64,000 nucleotides of DNA from RH-AL1 sp964244495 (GTDB lineage: Bacteria > Pseudomonadota > Alphaproteobacteria > Rhizobiales > Beijerinckiaceae): assembly GCA_964244495.1 (NCBI GenBank), contig CAXTIU010000006.1:124001-188000 (forward strand), in the 5' to 3' direction. Below are positions 1 through 8,079 of the stretch, piece after piece. The first letter of the stretch is position 1. Every line of letters starts with the position of its first letter. The notes under the pieces were generated by a model. It saw only the letters and a program-made list of their open reading frames with translations, ran no database searches and was not told the origin of the DNA. The position numbers and the translations under genes are program-made.

Positions 1-65
1 ATATGGCTGGCGCCTCGTCCGGGGCGCTCTGTCCGCCGGTGCCGTCGCACACGTGGAGACCTGCC

Positions 66-617
66 GTGTTGAAGACCCTCGCGCTATCCCTAGCCCTCGG
101 TTCAGCCCTGGCCGGCCCGGCCCGCGCCCTGCAGACCACCGTGACGCAGGTGGACAAGAACGCCGATGGCACGGCCACCTACCATTTCGCGGTGAAGCTC
201 GACGCCGGCGAGACCATGGCGGCCGGCGACAAGGCGACCGCCGACTTCTTCACCGTCTACAACTTCTACGGCCTCGTGGATGGCTCGACGAAGGCGCCGG
301 ACGGCTGGGTGTTCTCGTCCGAACAGTTCGGCCGCACGCCGACGCTGAACGGCTACCCCCTGGTGCTGCCGGTCGACGTGCCCAACACGCCGAACCTCAC
401 CTGGACGCCGACGGTGCCGGTCGCGGCGGGGGCGATGATCGAAGGCTTCACCGCCACCACCAAGTCGGGCGGCGCCATCATCGAGGGCGAATATGCCGGG
501 CAAGTGACTCGCCAATCGCCGGCCACCAAAGGCGCGCCGGCCGATACCGAGACGGCCTCAAAGCAGGCGCTCATCGGGATGATCCCGACGCCGGGCTTCC
601 TCGCCGCCGTGAAGTAG
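66..617 (+). CDS. Secreted protein of unknown function
   Basis: Predicted exported protein of 183 residues. The GTG at 66 is preferred: a GGAG at 55-58 sits 7 bases upstream and translation from there begins at once with a signal peptide (MLKTLALSLALGSALAG, likely cleaved just before residues ALQT or LQTT). An in-frame ATG at 3 would add 21 residues in front of the signal and has no visible ribosome site. The mature part is rich in Thr, Gly and Val in alternating polar/hydrophobic stretches, suggesting a small beta-sheet domain in the periplasm or outside the cell. It has no Cys and no lipobox. No family is recognised. It points toward the phage tail operon and is convergent with it. Confidence 0.6.
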   Translation: MLKTLALSLALGSALAGPARALQTTVTQVDKNADGTATYHFAVKLDAGETMAAGDKATADFFTVYNFYGLVDGSTKAPDGWVFSSEQFGRTPTLNGYPLVLPVDVPNTPNLTWTPTVPVAAGAMIEGFTATTKSGGAIIEGEYAGQVTRQSPATKGAPADTETASKQALIGMIPTPGFLAAVK

Positions 618-663
618 CGTATTCCACGCTCCATCGGACGAACTGGTACGGACAGGAACGGAC

Positions 664-891
664 ATGGCGAGCAAAAAGGCACGGGCATTCTTCATCTGCC
701 CGCAGTGGGCCGAGGTGCCGGGCGCCAGCGGTGCCGCGCCGGCCGTCAACGCCAAGACGCTGGCCGCCATCGCCGCCGGGCGCCCTGTCGCCCGCTCCTC
801 GCTGCGCGCCGCGCTGATGGCGGCGCTGCGGGCTTCGGGCACGATCTACGACGTCGACGCCTACATCGTGGACCAGCGCAAGGCTGCCTAG
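664..891 (+). CDS. Small hypothetical protein
   Basis: 75-residue protein starting at ATG 664 with AGGAA at 654-658, a good 5-base spacing. It is basic at the N terminus, Ala/Arg-rich in the middle and ends in a more ordered segment with hydrophobic and acidic residues (GTIYDVDAYIVDQ). No signal peptide or membrane segment. It lies 46 bases behind the secreted protein on the same strand and stops 3 bases before the 3' end of the convergent phage operon, so the two transcription units meet without a gap. Function unknown; it could be a host gene at the edge of the phage module or a phage-acquired cargo gene. Confidence 0.5.
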   Translation: MASKKARAFFICPQWAEVPGASGAAPAVNAKTLAAIAAGRPVARSSLRAALMAALRASGTIYDVDAYIVDQRKAA

Positions 892-894
892 GAA

Positions 895-1761
895 CTAATA
901 AGCCGTCTCCGGCACCGGCACGAACGGGAAACCCCGGAAGTTCGCGCCGTTGTTGAACCTGGCCCGGCAGGTCGCCAGCGTGTGATCGCAGCCCTGGTAG
1001 GCCGTAAAGCCGTCGCCGGCCGCCGGCACGACCGGCAGCGGATAAGACAACGTGAGGGCCGACGCCGAGGCTCCCTTGATGTTGGCGGTGGCGCCGGTGT
1101 TGGCGCCGGACGTGAAGGTGATCGTGCCCTGCGCGTAGGCGGACGAGGCCGCCGCCCAGGGGATCAGCGTCGCGCCGGCCCCCGCGCCGACGACACCGGC
1201 GGCGCCGAAGGCGTTCTTCACCAGCCCGCAGCCCGAGTCGAACAGCACGTGGTTGCAGGCCGGCTGGTACAGGTTGCGCGGCATGTCGATGTCGAGCAGC
1301 ACCAGATCGGACGCCACCGTGACCTCGGCGGTGGTGCGGCCGACGCTGTCGATTGTCGACACCCGGCCCTTGAACAGGGTGACGGACCCCACCGGCGCGG
1401 CGCCCCAGGCGGTGAGGAAGGCGCGGTCGCGCTGGACCTCGCAGCCGTCGAGCAGCCCGTTGCGGATCGCCACGAGGAACGGGATGCCGCCGATCGTGTC
1501 GGTCGGCCGCGCGCTGATCGTCACCTTCTGCTTGTCGACGTCGAGCCCGACGGCGCACTTGTACTGCAGCCCATCGATCAGGATCGAGTTGGCGGCGTAG
1601 GTCGCGCCGTTCAGCACCACCGGCACGTCGGCATTCGTGTAGGTGAGGATCGTGCCGGTGCGCAGGGTCAGCGTGAAGCAGTCGGCCATCAGCACGGGGG
1701 CGTCGTGCTGGGCGCGGAGGTTGGCGAGGAAGGCGACGAGCGCGGGGGTGGCGGTTCTCAT
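895..1761 (-). CDS. Phage/GTA tail protein, DUF2163 family
   Basis: 288 residues, starting at ATG 1761, which overlaps the stop of the upstream DUF2460 gene (ATGA). It matches the DUF2163 / TIGR02218 family (orf13-type protein of the Rhodobacter gene transfer agent): an N-terminal half with the pattern of MADCFTLTLRTGTILTYTN, a central domain with short beta strands, and a Cys-containing C-terminal end (CDHTLATCRARF, then NFRGFPFVPVPETAY). In gene transfer agents this protein belongs to the distal tail/baseplate. It is the last gene of the phage structural operon; the NlpC/P60 cell-wall peptidase and the large hub protein that usually neighbour it are not here. Family assignment is from pattern memory, not a search. 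Confidence 0.85.
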   Translation of the reverse strand: MRTATPALVAFLANLRAQHDAPVLMADCFTLTLRTGTILTYTNADVPVVLNGATYAANSILIDGLQYKCAVGLDVDKQKVTISARPTDTIGGIPFLVAIRNGLLDGCEVQRDRAFLTAWGAAPVGSVTLFKGRVSTIDSVGRTTAEVTVASDLVLLDIDMPRNLYQPACNHVLFDSGCGLVKNAFGAAGVVGAGAGATLIPWAAASSAYAQGTITFTSGANTGATANIKGASASALTLSYPLPVVPAAGDGFTAYQGCDHTLATCRARFNNGANFRGFPFVPVPETAY

Positions 1762-2378
1762 GACGTCCGCACGCTCCTGAACTTGAGGCTGCCCAGCTGC
1801 CAAAGGCCGGCGGCGACGTTCTCGAAGTCTTCCTGGTCGTTGAGGAAGCGACACACGAAGGCGTAGGTGAAATCCGCCGTGATCGCCGTGCCAGCGACCG
1901 GCGCGGCGGCGAGGGTCAGCGTGTTCGGGGGCACCAGCGCGTAGGCCGACGAGGCCTGCGCCGCGCCGCCGAGATACACGTTGCCGATGCCCGTGACCCA
2001 GCCGACCGGCTCGATGGCGCCCCCGAGCGAGCGCACCATCGTGAAGGCGGTGGTCGCGCCATCGCCGACGCCGATCGGCTGAACGGTGACGGCGTCGTCG
2101 GTCGGGTCGGCGTAGAGGAAGGTGCCGAGCTGGCCCTGGCATTGAAGGTAGAAGCCCATCAGCGTCTGCAGCGACGACGCGCCCAGACCCGCGAAGCCGG
2201 CGGAAGCGAGCCCGTCGAAGGCGACCTCGAACTCGTAGAGCGCGGCGGCGTAGTTCGCGCGGCGCACCTCGCGCCCGGACACGTGCGGCGCCACCCGCGT
2301 CGCGAAGGTCGGGCGCTTGTGGACCGACCAGGCCTGGCCCGGCAGAACGGGAAAGGACGGCGGCGTGCTCGCGCTCAT
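1758..2378 (-). CDS. Phage/GTA distal tail protein, DUF2460 family
   Basis: 206 residues from ATG 2378, overlapping the stop of the TIM-barrel gene by four bases. The N-terminal motif FPVLPGQAWSVHKRP, followed by HVSGREVRRA, and the closing CRFLNDQEDFENVAAG are typical of DUF2460 (TIGR02217, orf12-type of gene transfer agents), which forms the distal tail ring. Between them lies an inserted beta region (roughly residues 95-165) containing a hydrophobic repeat that resembles modules in the major tail and connector proteins of the same operon. The domain is paralogous to the C-terminal ~120 residues of the preceding protein. Translational coupling to both neighbours suggests stoichiometric tail-tip assembly. 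Confidence 0.88.
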   Translation of the reverse strand: MSASTPPSFPVLPGQAWSVHKRPTFATRVAPHVSGREVRRANYAAALYEFEVAFDGLASAGFAGLGASSLQTLMGFYLQCQGQLGTFLYADPTDDAVTVQPIGVGDGATTAFTMVRSLGGAIEPVGWVTGIGNVYLGGAAQASSAYALVPPNTLTLAAAPVAGTAITADFTYAFVCRFLNDQEDFENVAAGLWQLGSLKFRSVRTS

Positions 2379-4660
2379 GCCGGCACGCTCACCAGCGTCA
2401 GGGTCTGCGTGCGCCACAGTCGGTTCATGAACGCCTCCAAGTCGGTGGTGTCGTCGGCGAAGCGGCACAGCAGGCTCGCGCCCTGGCCGAGCTCGGCCGG
2501 CACGGGCACGAGGAACACGTCCGCCTCGCCCTGCGCGGCGAGGGCGAGGCCGGCCAGCGCCTGCAATTCCGCGTCAGCCATCCGCAGCACGTCGAAACTC
2601 AGTTCGATCTCCCAGCGCACGGCGGCGCGGCGAGCCGCCCGCGCCTCGCGGCCGGACACGTGGGCGGCGGCCCGCGTCCGGAACACCGGGCGGTAGCGCG
2701 CCGACCAGGCCTGCCCGGCGAGCGCGGGGAACGTCGGCGCCGACCCCGACGACGCCGGTGGCGTGTCCGGCACCGGCACGGCGATGAACGGCCCCTTGCC
2801 GCCAAGCCAGTTGCCGGCCGGCCAGTTCGCCGCGTCGCCCCACACGGAGCCCAGCATCGGAAAGGTCGGGAACGGCCGCGCGTCCCAGTTCCAGGCCGAC
2901 AGGAACGTCGGCTCGATCATGGCGACACCGGCCGGCGACGCGGCGTTGTTGCCGCCGGTGACCCAGTATTCATACAAAGCCTGGAGGCCGAGCTGCGCCA
3001 GGGCGGGGTCGAGCACCGGCGCGAAGCCGCCGCCCTCGGCGGACCGCCACGCCGACCAGTACGGCGTGAAGCTCTCGCTCGACTTCGGGTCGTAGAAGAC
3101 GTTGGGCTGGTTGGTGCAACGGTCGGTGGTCGGGAAGCCGTACTCGGCGAAGGTGATCGACTTCGAGCGCGGCAGCCATTGCGTCGCCGCCCCGCGCGGC
3201 ACCTGCCCCTGCCCGTCGCCGGTGTCGTAGACCGCCCGGTGCGGGTTCAGCCACCACCAGCGCAGCATCTTGTTGGCGAGCAGCTGCTGTCCGGGCTGGT
3301 ACGGGGTGCGGACCTGCGCCAGCCGGTCGCCCTCGGGTCGGGACACCTGCTGGTCCGAGCCGTTCGGGTCCGGCCCACGCCCGTCGTTGGTCGAGTCGAC
3401 GTAGAACCAGTTGTACTTCTCGCCGCCCTCGACGTTGGCCTTGAGGTAAACGAGGCTGCGCAGCGCCGGTGCGCCGGTCAGCCCGAGGCCGTTCATCGCG
3501 GCGGCGGTGGGCGGCCAGGATGTTGGTGCCGGCACCTGCCAGTTCGCCGCGTCGAGCCCGCCGGTGCCGCTCGTCCAGTCCGACAGCGGCAGGTAGTTGT
3601 CGAAGGAGACGAGGTCGATCGCGGCCGAGGCGTAGAGGCTGTCGAGGTGCGGCCACTGCCCGCCGAGGTTTGGGCCGAGCGCGTGCTGGACCCCCATCCA
3701 CACCGACCAGTCGGCGGAGTAGGTGACGAGGTTGTGCAGGTTGACCGCATCCTTCGTCAGACCGGCCGCATCGAAGGCGCCGCGCACGTCTGCGGCGAGC
3801 TGCGCGAGGCCGGCGACGAAGGGGTAGTCCCAGGTGGCGAAGCCCTGGCCGTCGGTCGTGCCGGCCGGCGTCCAGGCCGGGCCGCGCACGCTTTCCAGCC
3901 CGCGCAGCTCCGAGCCGAGCAGGAACAGGTCGACCCCTCCCGCCACCACGCAGAGGTTGGCGTAGTGCAGGATCATCCGGCGGTACGTCCAGTCGGTCGG
4001 CGCGCCGGCGTAGGCGACGGTGAGGTTCGTCGCGTCGCGGGTGAACTGCGACGGCGCCGCCGCGCCGAGGAAGGCCGCGACCGCGGCGCTCGCCGCGCTG
4101 GTGATGTCCGCGCCGTTGAAGCCGATGCGACCGCGCCAGGGATAGCCGGCGCAGTCCATCAGCAGGAACGGGTAGAACACCACCCGCAGCCCGCGCGCTT
4201 TCAAATCCTGGATGCAGCGGACGATCGCCCCGTCCGCCGGGGTGCCGCCGTAGACGAAGGAGCCGCCCGCCTGCGAGATCGGGATCAAGCCGGGCGAGGC
4301 CTGCGTGAGGCCGGAGCAGCGCCATGGGTCGGGCGTCCAAACCGTCGAGCCATTGGCGCCGTTGACGAGCGCGTCCGAGCCGCCGCCGATGTAGGTCGTT
4401 GACGGGTAGATCTTGCATTGCGTGACGTCGGTGGACGAGCCGAACCACGCGACGATGAGGGACACGGTGGTGCATTCGGGATGCTGCGCCTGGAGTTGAT
4501 CGAGGGCGAAGGCGTAATCCGTCCGCGTGCCGCCCGGCGCGTAATGGAGGTTCTGCACCACCGGCGCGGCCTGTGTGACCTGCTGTGAGCGGTGCGGGAC
4601 CGTGTCGTAGACCCACTCGCCGGACGCGGGGAGGAGGTTGACGCCGTTGAGGAGGGTCAT
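2375..4660 (-). CDS. GTA-type TIM-barrel tail protein with C-terminal DUF2460-like domain
   Basis: 761 residues from ATG 4660. Residues 1 to about 635 correspond to the TIM-barrel-like domain found in gene transfer agent and related phage tail hub proteins: opening HYAPGGTRTDYAF, then aromatic-rich barrel segments (LYASAAIDLVSFDNYLPLSDW, given in part: DLVSFDNYLPL) and a late block WWWLNPHRAVYD with SITFAEYGFPTTDRC. The C-terminal ~120 residues (FPALAGQAWSARYRPVFRTR ... HVSGREARAA ... CRFADDTTDLEAFMNRLW) are a second DUF2460-like domain without the inserted beta region of the next gene. RcGTA orf15 is longer (about 1300 residues) and carries other C-terminal tail domains, so this is a different fusion. 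Likely role: tail tip, contact with the cell surface; glycosidase activity is not established for the family. Confidence 0.82.
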   Translation of the reverse strand: MTLLNGVNLLPASGEWVYDTVPHRSQQVTQAAPVVQNLHYAPGGTRTDYAFALDQLQAQHPECTTVSLIVAWFGSSTDVTQCKIYPSTTYIGGGSDALVNGANGSTVWTPDPWRCSGLTQASPGLIPISQAGGSFVYGGTPADGAIVRCIQDLKARGLRVVFYPFLLMDCAGYPWRGRIGFNGADITSAASAAVAAFLGAAAPSQFTRDATNLTVAYAGAPTDWTYRRMILHYANLCVVAGGVDLFLLGSELRGLESVRGPAWTPAGTTDGQGFATWDYPFVAGLAQLAADVRGAFDAAGLTKDAVNLHNLVTYSADWSVWMGVQHALGPNLGGQWPHLDSLYASAAIDLVSFDNYLPLSDWTSGTGGLDAANWQVPAPTSWPPTAAAMNGLGLTGAPALRSLVYLKANVEGGEKYNWFYVDSTNDGRGPDPNGSDQQVSRPEGDRLAQVRTPYQPGQQLLANKMLRWWWLNPHRAVYDTGDGQGQVPRGAATQWLPRSKSITFAEYGFPTTDRCTNQPNVFYDPKSSESFTPYWSAWRSAEGGGFAPVLDPALAQLGLQALYEYWVTGGNNAASPAGVAMIEPTFLSAWNWDARPFPTFPMLGSVWGDAANWPAGNWLGGKGPFIAVPVPDTPPASSGSAPTFPALAGQAWSARYRPVFRTRAAAHVSGREARAARRAAVRWEIELSFDVLRMADAELQALAGLALAAQGEADVFLVPVPAELGQGASLLCRFADDTTDLEAFMNRLWRTQTLTLVSVPA

Positions 4661-4682
4661 CGAACGGGAAATCTCCTCACGG

Positions 4683-4803
4683 TGTCATCCCGGGACGGCG
4701 CAGCCGAACCCGGGGACCCAGGGGCCGCCGGATGCCGATCGTTGGTGGGGAGCAGGATACCCTGGATCCCGGATTCTCAGCTTCGCCGAGCCCCGGGATG
4801 ACA
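4683..4803. repeat. Imperfect palindromic repeat element between tail genes
   Basis: A 121-base element bounded by a perfect 12-base inverted repeat: TGTCATCCCGGG at 4683-4694 and CCCGGGATGACA at 4792-4803. A second internal pair matches with one mismatch (GGGACCCAGGG near 4714 against CCCTGGATCCC near 4760). It fills nearly the whole space between the tape measure and TIM-barrel genes. The sequence has the look of the short dispersed palindromes common between genes in alphaproteobacterial chromosomes. It could fold in RNA and modulate expression of the downstream tail genes. Copy number elsewhere is unknown. Confidence 0.55.
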
Positions 4804-4823
4804 GACGCTCCGGATCGATCGCC

Positions 4824-6092
4824 TCACACCCCGACCGGGCTGCGCAGCTTGCTCAACCCCAAATGCGAGCCCGACCGCAGCCCGTCGTTGATCGCGCCCA
4901 AGATGTGCTTGGAATTGTCGGAGAAGAACCGGCGCACGTCGCGCGAGTCCATCGCGGTGACGTGGAAGTGGGTGTGCAGATCGCCCGCGCCGGCGCCGCT
5001 GCCTCGCGCGCCGGCCGACCCGCCGCCGGCGGCCGCCGCGCGCATCAGGTCGGCGGGGCCGGCCGGCACGATCATCTCGCCGGCGTGCACCTGCGCGACC
5101 ATGTCGGAGGGCAGCCGCCACGCGCCGACGGCGAACGAGGCGGCGACCGCCGCGACGCTCGCCTGGCCGGCGGCGGCGGGACCGGCTGCGGCCGGGCCGA
5201 GCACCGGCGCGAGGAAGCCGAAGATGCCGGCGAAGGTTTCCGCCGCCGAGGCCAGGATGCTCTTGCCGACCGAGGCCAGCGTGCCGGCGTCGCTCGTCGC
5301 GGTGGCGGTGGTCTCGGCGCTCGTCCGCGCGGCGGTGCCGGCGACGACCGCGCTCGTCTTGGCGGCCTCCCCGGCCGTGGTCGCGGCGCTCTGCGCGAGC
5401 TGGCCGGCCGCCCAGTCCGCCACCGTGCGGATGCGCGCCTGGATGAAGCTTTGCACGATCGACAGCAGCACGTTGCTCACCGCCTGCTTGAACGTTTCCT
5501 GCCCCTTGATGAGGCTCGTCACCTGCGAGGACACCGACGAGCCGATCTGCTCGAAGGTGCGGCGGTAATCGGCGTAAACCTCGCGGGTGTAGTTGCGCTC
5601 GATCTCCTGGCGCTTGAGCGCGGATTGCGCCGACAGCTCGTCGATCTGCCGCTGCACGCTCGCGTATTCGCTCGCGTTGTCCCGGTAGGTCGCCTGCAGG
5701 AAGGTGAGATGATTGCGCTCGATCGCCTCGCGGTCCGCCTCCAGGGCGAGCAGCTGTGCGCGCTCCTCGTCGTGCGAGGTCTGTGAGAGCTGCGCCGCCT
5801 CCTTCACCTCCGATTGCTTGAGCTTGACCGCGTCGAGTTCGATGTCGGTCTCCGCCCGGTCGCCCTGGCGGGCGATCGCCAGTTGCTCGTCGCTGGCACC
5901 CCGTACGAGGTCGGTGCGGCGCGCGACGCCGGCGGCATAGGCCTCCGTCATCCCCGCGAAGGAGGAGCCGACCTGCGCGGCGCCGGCCTTCAGCGCGCCC
6001 GTTGTGTCGGCGATGCCGCTCGTCGCCTGGGCGAGGCCGCGCTGCAGGTCGGAGATATCGGCGGTGAAGACGATCCTGATGTCGTCGGCCAT
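4824..6092 (-). CDS. Phage tail tape measure protein (short)
   Basis: 422 residues from ATG 6092. Typical tape-measure layout: an N-terminal segment DDIRIVFTADISDLQRGL, a long helical region (residues ~30-240) rich in Ala, Gln, Glu and Lys, a Gly/Ala-rich hydrophobic stretch (about 260-330), and the closing motif HTHFHVTAMDSRDVRRFF followed by SKHILGAINDG, which is common at the end of siphophage tape measures. The protein threads through the tail tube and sets its length; 422 residues predicts a short tail. It follows the two chaperone frames, as in most siphophages. Confidence 0.85.
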   Translation of the reverse strand: MADDIRIVFTADISDLQRGLAQATSGIADTTGALKAGAAQVGSSFAGMTEAYAAGVARRTDLVRGASDEQLAIARQGDRAETDIELDAVKLKQSEVKEAAQLSQTSHDEERAQLLALEADREAIERNHLTFLQATYRDNASEYASVQRQIDELSAQSALKRQEIERNYTREVYADYRRTFEQIGSSVSSQVTSLIKGQETFKQAVSNVLLSIVQSFIQARIRTVADWAAGQLAQSAATTAGEAAKTSAVVAGTAARTSAETTATATSDAGTLASVGKSILASAAETFAGIFGFLAPVLGPAAAGPAAAGQASVAAVAASFAVGAWRLPSDMVAQVHAGEMIVPAGPADLMRAAAAGGGSAGARGSGAGAGDLHTHFHVTAMDSRDVRRFFSDNSKHILGAINDGLRSGSHLGLSKLRSPVGV

Positions 6093-6102
6093 CTCAGGCT
6101 CC

Positions 6103-6386
6103 TCATGCTTTCATGATGCCGTCGGGGTGGCGGGCGATCAGCGCGCCGACTCCGCTGGGATCGTCCGCCTTGGCCGGCGCGGCACGCGTCACCCGGTGCA
6201 CGGCGGCGAGGATCTCGTGGGCGGGCGGCTGGTCGCGCCAGTGCCGCAGCAGGGCGACGACGTCCTGGGCCGGCATGGCGTCGATCTCGTCCGGCGTGTA
6301 GCCGGCCCCGGCCATCAGCCGCGCGTAGAGGGCGCCCCAGTCGACGCGAGCGCTCAGCCCGCCTCGATCCTTCCAGGCTGGGCTTC
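6103..6386 (-). CDS. Tail assembly chaperone, downstream frame (probable -1 frameshift product)
   Basis: Open frame ending in TGA at 6103-6105, encoding VDWGALYARLMAGAGYTP, then DEIDAMPAQDVVALLRHW and a C-terminal end RHPDGIMKA. The pattern of an early Trp followed by a helix and a 'MPAQD' turn is that of small tail assembly chaperones (TIGR02216/gpT-like). There is no ATG, GTG or TTG ahead of the conserved Trp; the only in-frame ATG (6315) would cut into the first helix. The frame is -1 relative to the preceding gene and overlaps its end, so it is probably reached by ribosomal frameshifting, a conserved device for tail chaperones. A run of five G on the coding strand (6386-6390) is the best slip-site candidate. 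The exact boundary is a guess. Confidence 0.6.
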
Positions 6387-6668
6387 CCCCGATGCGGGGC
6401 TCTCCTCCGGCAGGAAGCCGCCGAGGCGCAGCACGCTCGTCATCGCGCTGGCGATGGCGGGCGCGCCGGCCTCCACCTCGTCGAGGGTGGCGGCGGCCTC
6501 CGCGTGGTCCCGGGCCAGCGCCACGCGCAGGATCGCGATCGCCGCCGCCACGGTGTTGGCGCCGGTGCTCGCCAGCAGCGGCTCGATCGCCTGCACCTGG
6601 GCGAGGGTGAGCGGGCGGATGCGCCATTCCCGCTCGCCGAGCGTGACCGTGCGCGGCGCCATCCGCAT
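6354..6668 (-). CDS. Tail assembly chaperone, upstream frame
   Basis: 104 residues from ATG 6668, whose A overlaps the TGA of the major tail gene (TGATG). Begins MRMAPRTVTLGEREWRIRPL followed by TLAQVQAIEPLLAS, a small beta-strand start leading into helices, as in gpG-like tail chaperones. It lies between the major tail protein and the tape measure, the invariant place for these chaperones, and overlaps the -1 frame that continues to 6103. The chaperone coats the tape measure before tube polymerisation. A second start at ATG 6662 is possible. Confidence 0.7.
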   Translation of the reverse strand: MRMAPRTVTLGEREWRIRPLTLAQVQAIEPLLASTGANTVAAAIAILRVALARDHAEAAATLDEVEAGAPAIASAMTSVLRLGGFLPEESPASGEAQPGRIEAG

Positions 6669-7405
6669 CACGAGGCCTCCGCGAAGGACCAGGTGGCGAC
6701 CGTGCCGGTCGCGTCGGCGAAGCAGGAGAAGTCGAACTCCGGCACCACGAAGTCCTCGATCTTGGTGCCGAACGACAGCTTGCTTGAGGTGCAGGCATTC
6801 AGCTTCAGCGACACCGCCTGGCCCTGGAAGGTCGTGAAGAACTGCGCGGCGAAGGTCGGCGTGGTGCCGGTGAGCTGGTTCGTCACCGCGAAACGCTGGC
6901 CGCCGGCCGGGATGGCGTAGGTGTAGTTGAGGAGCAGCGCCTTGCCGGCGTCGCCGGCCGACAGCGTGTAGACGCCGGCCGACAGCGCGTACTGGCCGGC
7001 GGCCGGCGCGGAGGCCACCTTGACGAGCGGCAGGCCGGTCGCGGCGTAGACGAGGCCCGCGTCGTCCCCGAAGGTCGCGCCGTTGGCCGGCGTCACCGCG
7101 TAGGGCGAGGCGGCCGGGACCACCGCCGCCTCGGCGAAGGCGGTCGCGACCTGGCCGGGCAGCGGCGCGACGCCGTAGAACAGGTTGGCGAAGGCGAGGC
7201 CGGAGATGCGCGCCACCTTGGCCTTGCCGGTCGTCTTGATCGTGCCGCGCGCGATGGCGATCGGGTGCTGGAATTGGCCGTACAGCTCCTTGACGCTCGC
7301 CGATTCCTCGATCGTCACCTCCTGCACGAGGCCGAAGTTGACGGGGGTAGCGTTGACGATGTCCGTGCGCGTCCCGATCAGGACGCCCGAGCCGAAACTA
7401 TACAT
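6668..7405 (-). CDS. Phage major tail protein
   Basis: 245 residues from ATG 7405. Opens with YSFGSGVLIGTRTD and continues with a beta-rich tail-tube fold: TIEESASVKELYGQ, GTIKTTGKAKVARISGLAF, and a C-terminal LNACTSSKLSFGTKIEDF with VPEFDFSCFADATG. A central insert (about residues 85-150) holds a repeated beta module (GQYALSAGVYTLSAGDAG) that recurs in the head-tail connector of this operon. Similar proteins in alphaproteobacterial prophages form the tube of siphophage tails. Position between terminator-like protein and chaperones agrees. Confidence 0.82.
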   Translation of the reverse strand: MYSFGSGVLIGTRTDIVNATPVNFGLVQEVTIEESASVKELYGQFQHPIAIARGTIKTTGKAKVARISGLAFANLFYGVAPLPGQVATAFAEAAVVPAASPYAVTPANGATFGDDAGLVYAATGLPLVKVASAPAAGQYALSAGVYTLSAGDAGKALLLNYTYAIPAGGQRFAVTNQLTGTTPTFAAQFFTTFQGQAVSLKLNACTSSKLSFGTKIEDFVVPEFDFSCFADATGTVATWSFAEAS

Positions 7406-7429
7406 TGGATGATCCTTCTCTACTTGAGA

Positions 7430-7603
7430 TCAAACGTCTGCGAGCAAGGACGCGAGGCGCCGCTTCAGCTCTTCCTTCGCGTCGTGGACGACGTTCCACA
7501 GCTCGGTGGAGCGGGCGACCGGCGAGCCGTGGAAGCTCTCGAAGAACCATCGCTCGACCAGCGCGTCGGTCGCCTTCGTCTCGGGGGTCTCGTGTTCGGG
7601 CAT
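7430..7603 (-). CDS. Small acidic phage protein (57 aa)
   Basis: A 57-residue frame from ATG 7603 to TGA 7430, preceded on the coding strand by AAGGAG with 8-base spacing. It begins MPEHETPETKATDALVERWF, contains two further aromatic positions (FFESFHGS, ELWNVVHD) and ends in a charged helix (AKEELKRRLASLL). Predicted mostly helical and cytoplasmic. It sits in the phage operon between the tail terminator and the major tail protein with short gaps on both sides (25 and 24 bases), so it is very likely translated. No family recognised; a small tail assembly or head-tail protein is a guess. Confidence 0.6.
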   Translation of the reverse strand: MPEHETPETKATDALVERWFFESFHGSPVARSTELWNVVHDAKEELKRRLASLLADV

Positions 7604-7628
7604 GGGTGTGGCTCCTTGGGGTGAGGGT

Positions 7629-8069
7629 TCAGGGCAGCACGAGGCGGATCGGCACGACGAGCAGGCCGTCGCCGTCGAGGTCGCCGGGGTCTTTCAGCGG
7701 CTTGCCCTGGATGCCGCAGCGGTAGGCGGTGCCGCCCAGCGTGTTGCGGCCCAGCGCGTCGTCGGCGCCGGCCGGCGCTAGCGCCAAGTCGAGCGCGTCC
7801 ATGATCGCGTTGAGCTGCGCGGCGCCGACCGCGGCGGGATCGCGGGCGTCGACGTAGATGAACAGCCGGACGTCGAGGCTGCGCTTCGGCGTGCCGACCT
7901 CCGGATGCTCGTAGGTCTCGGCGCCGCCCTCGAAGAGGAAGCAGGCCGGCCGCATGGCCGGGGGCACGTCGCTCCACAGCTTGAGCCGGCGCGCCGGCGG
8001 CGCGGCCCAGGGGTAGGCGGCGGCGACGCGCTGGAGCAGCGCGCCGATCGCCTGTTCGCGGGTGGTCAT
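7629..8069 (-). CDS. Tail terminator / tail completion-like protein
   Basis: 146 residues from ATG 8069, with AAGGG six bases upstream. An earlier TTG at 8075 is possible but unneeded. The protein opens with TTREQAIGALLQRVAAAYPW and has a mixed alpha/beta body (LDVRLFIYVDARDP, AQLNAIMDALDLAL) ending in GLLVVPIRLVLP. This is the pattern of small tail terminator (gpU-like) proteins that cap the tail tube. It lies directly after the HK97 gp10-like protein, the usual place. Assignment rests on position and general fold pattern. Confidence 0.65.
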   Translation of the reverse strand: MTTREQAIGALLQRVAAAYPWAAPPARRLKLWSDVPPAMRPACFLFEGGAETYEHPEVGTPKRSLDVRLFIYVDARDPAAVGAAQLNAIMDALDLALAPAGADDALGRNTLGGTAYRCGIQGKPLKDPGDLDGDGLLVVPIRLVLP

Positions 8070-8079
8070 GGTCAACCCT

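Noticed and set aside
2660..4402. 580-codon plus-strand frame opposite the TIM-barrel gene
   Set aside because: Shadow frame; no domain recognisable, while the minus-strand product matches tail proteins.
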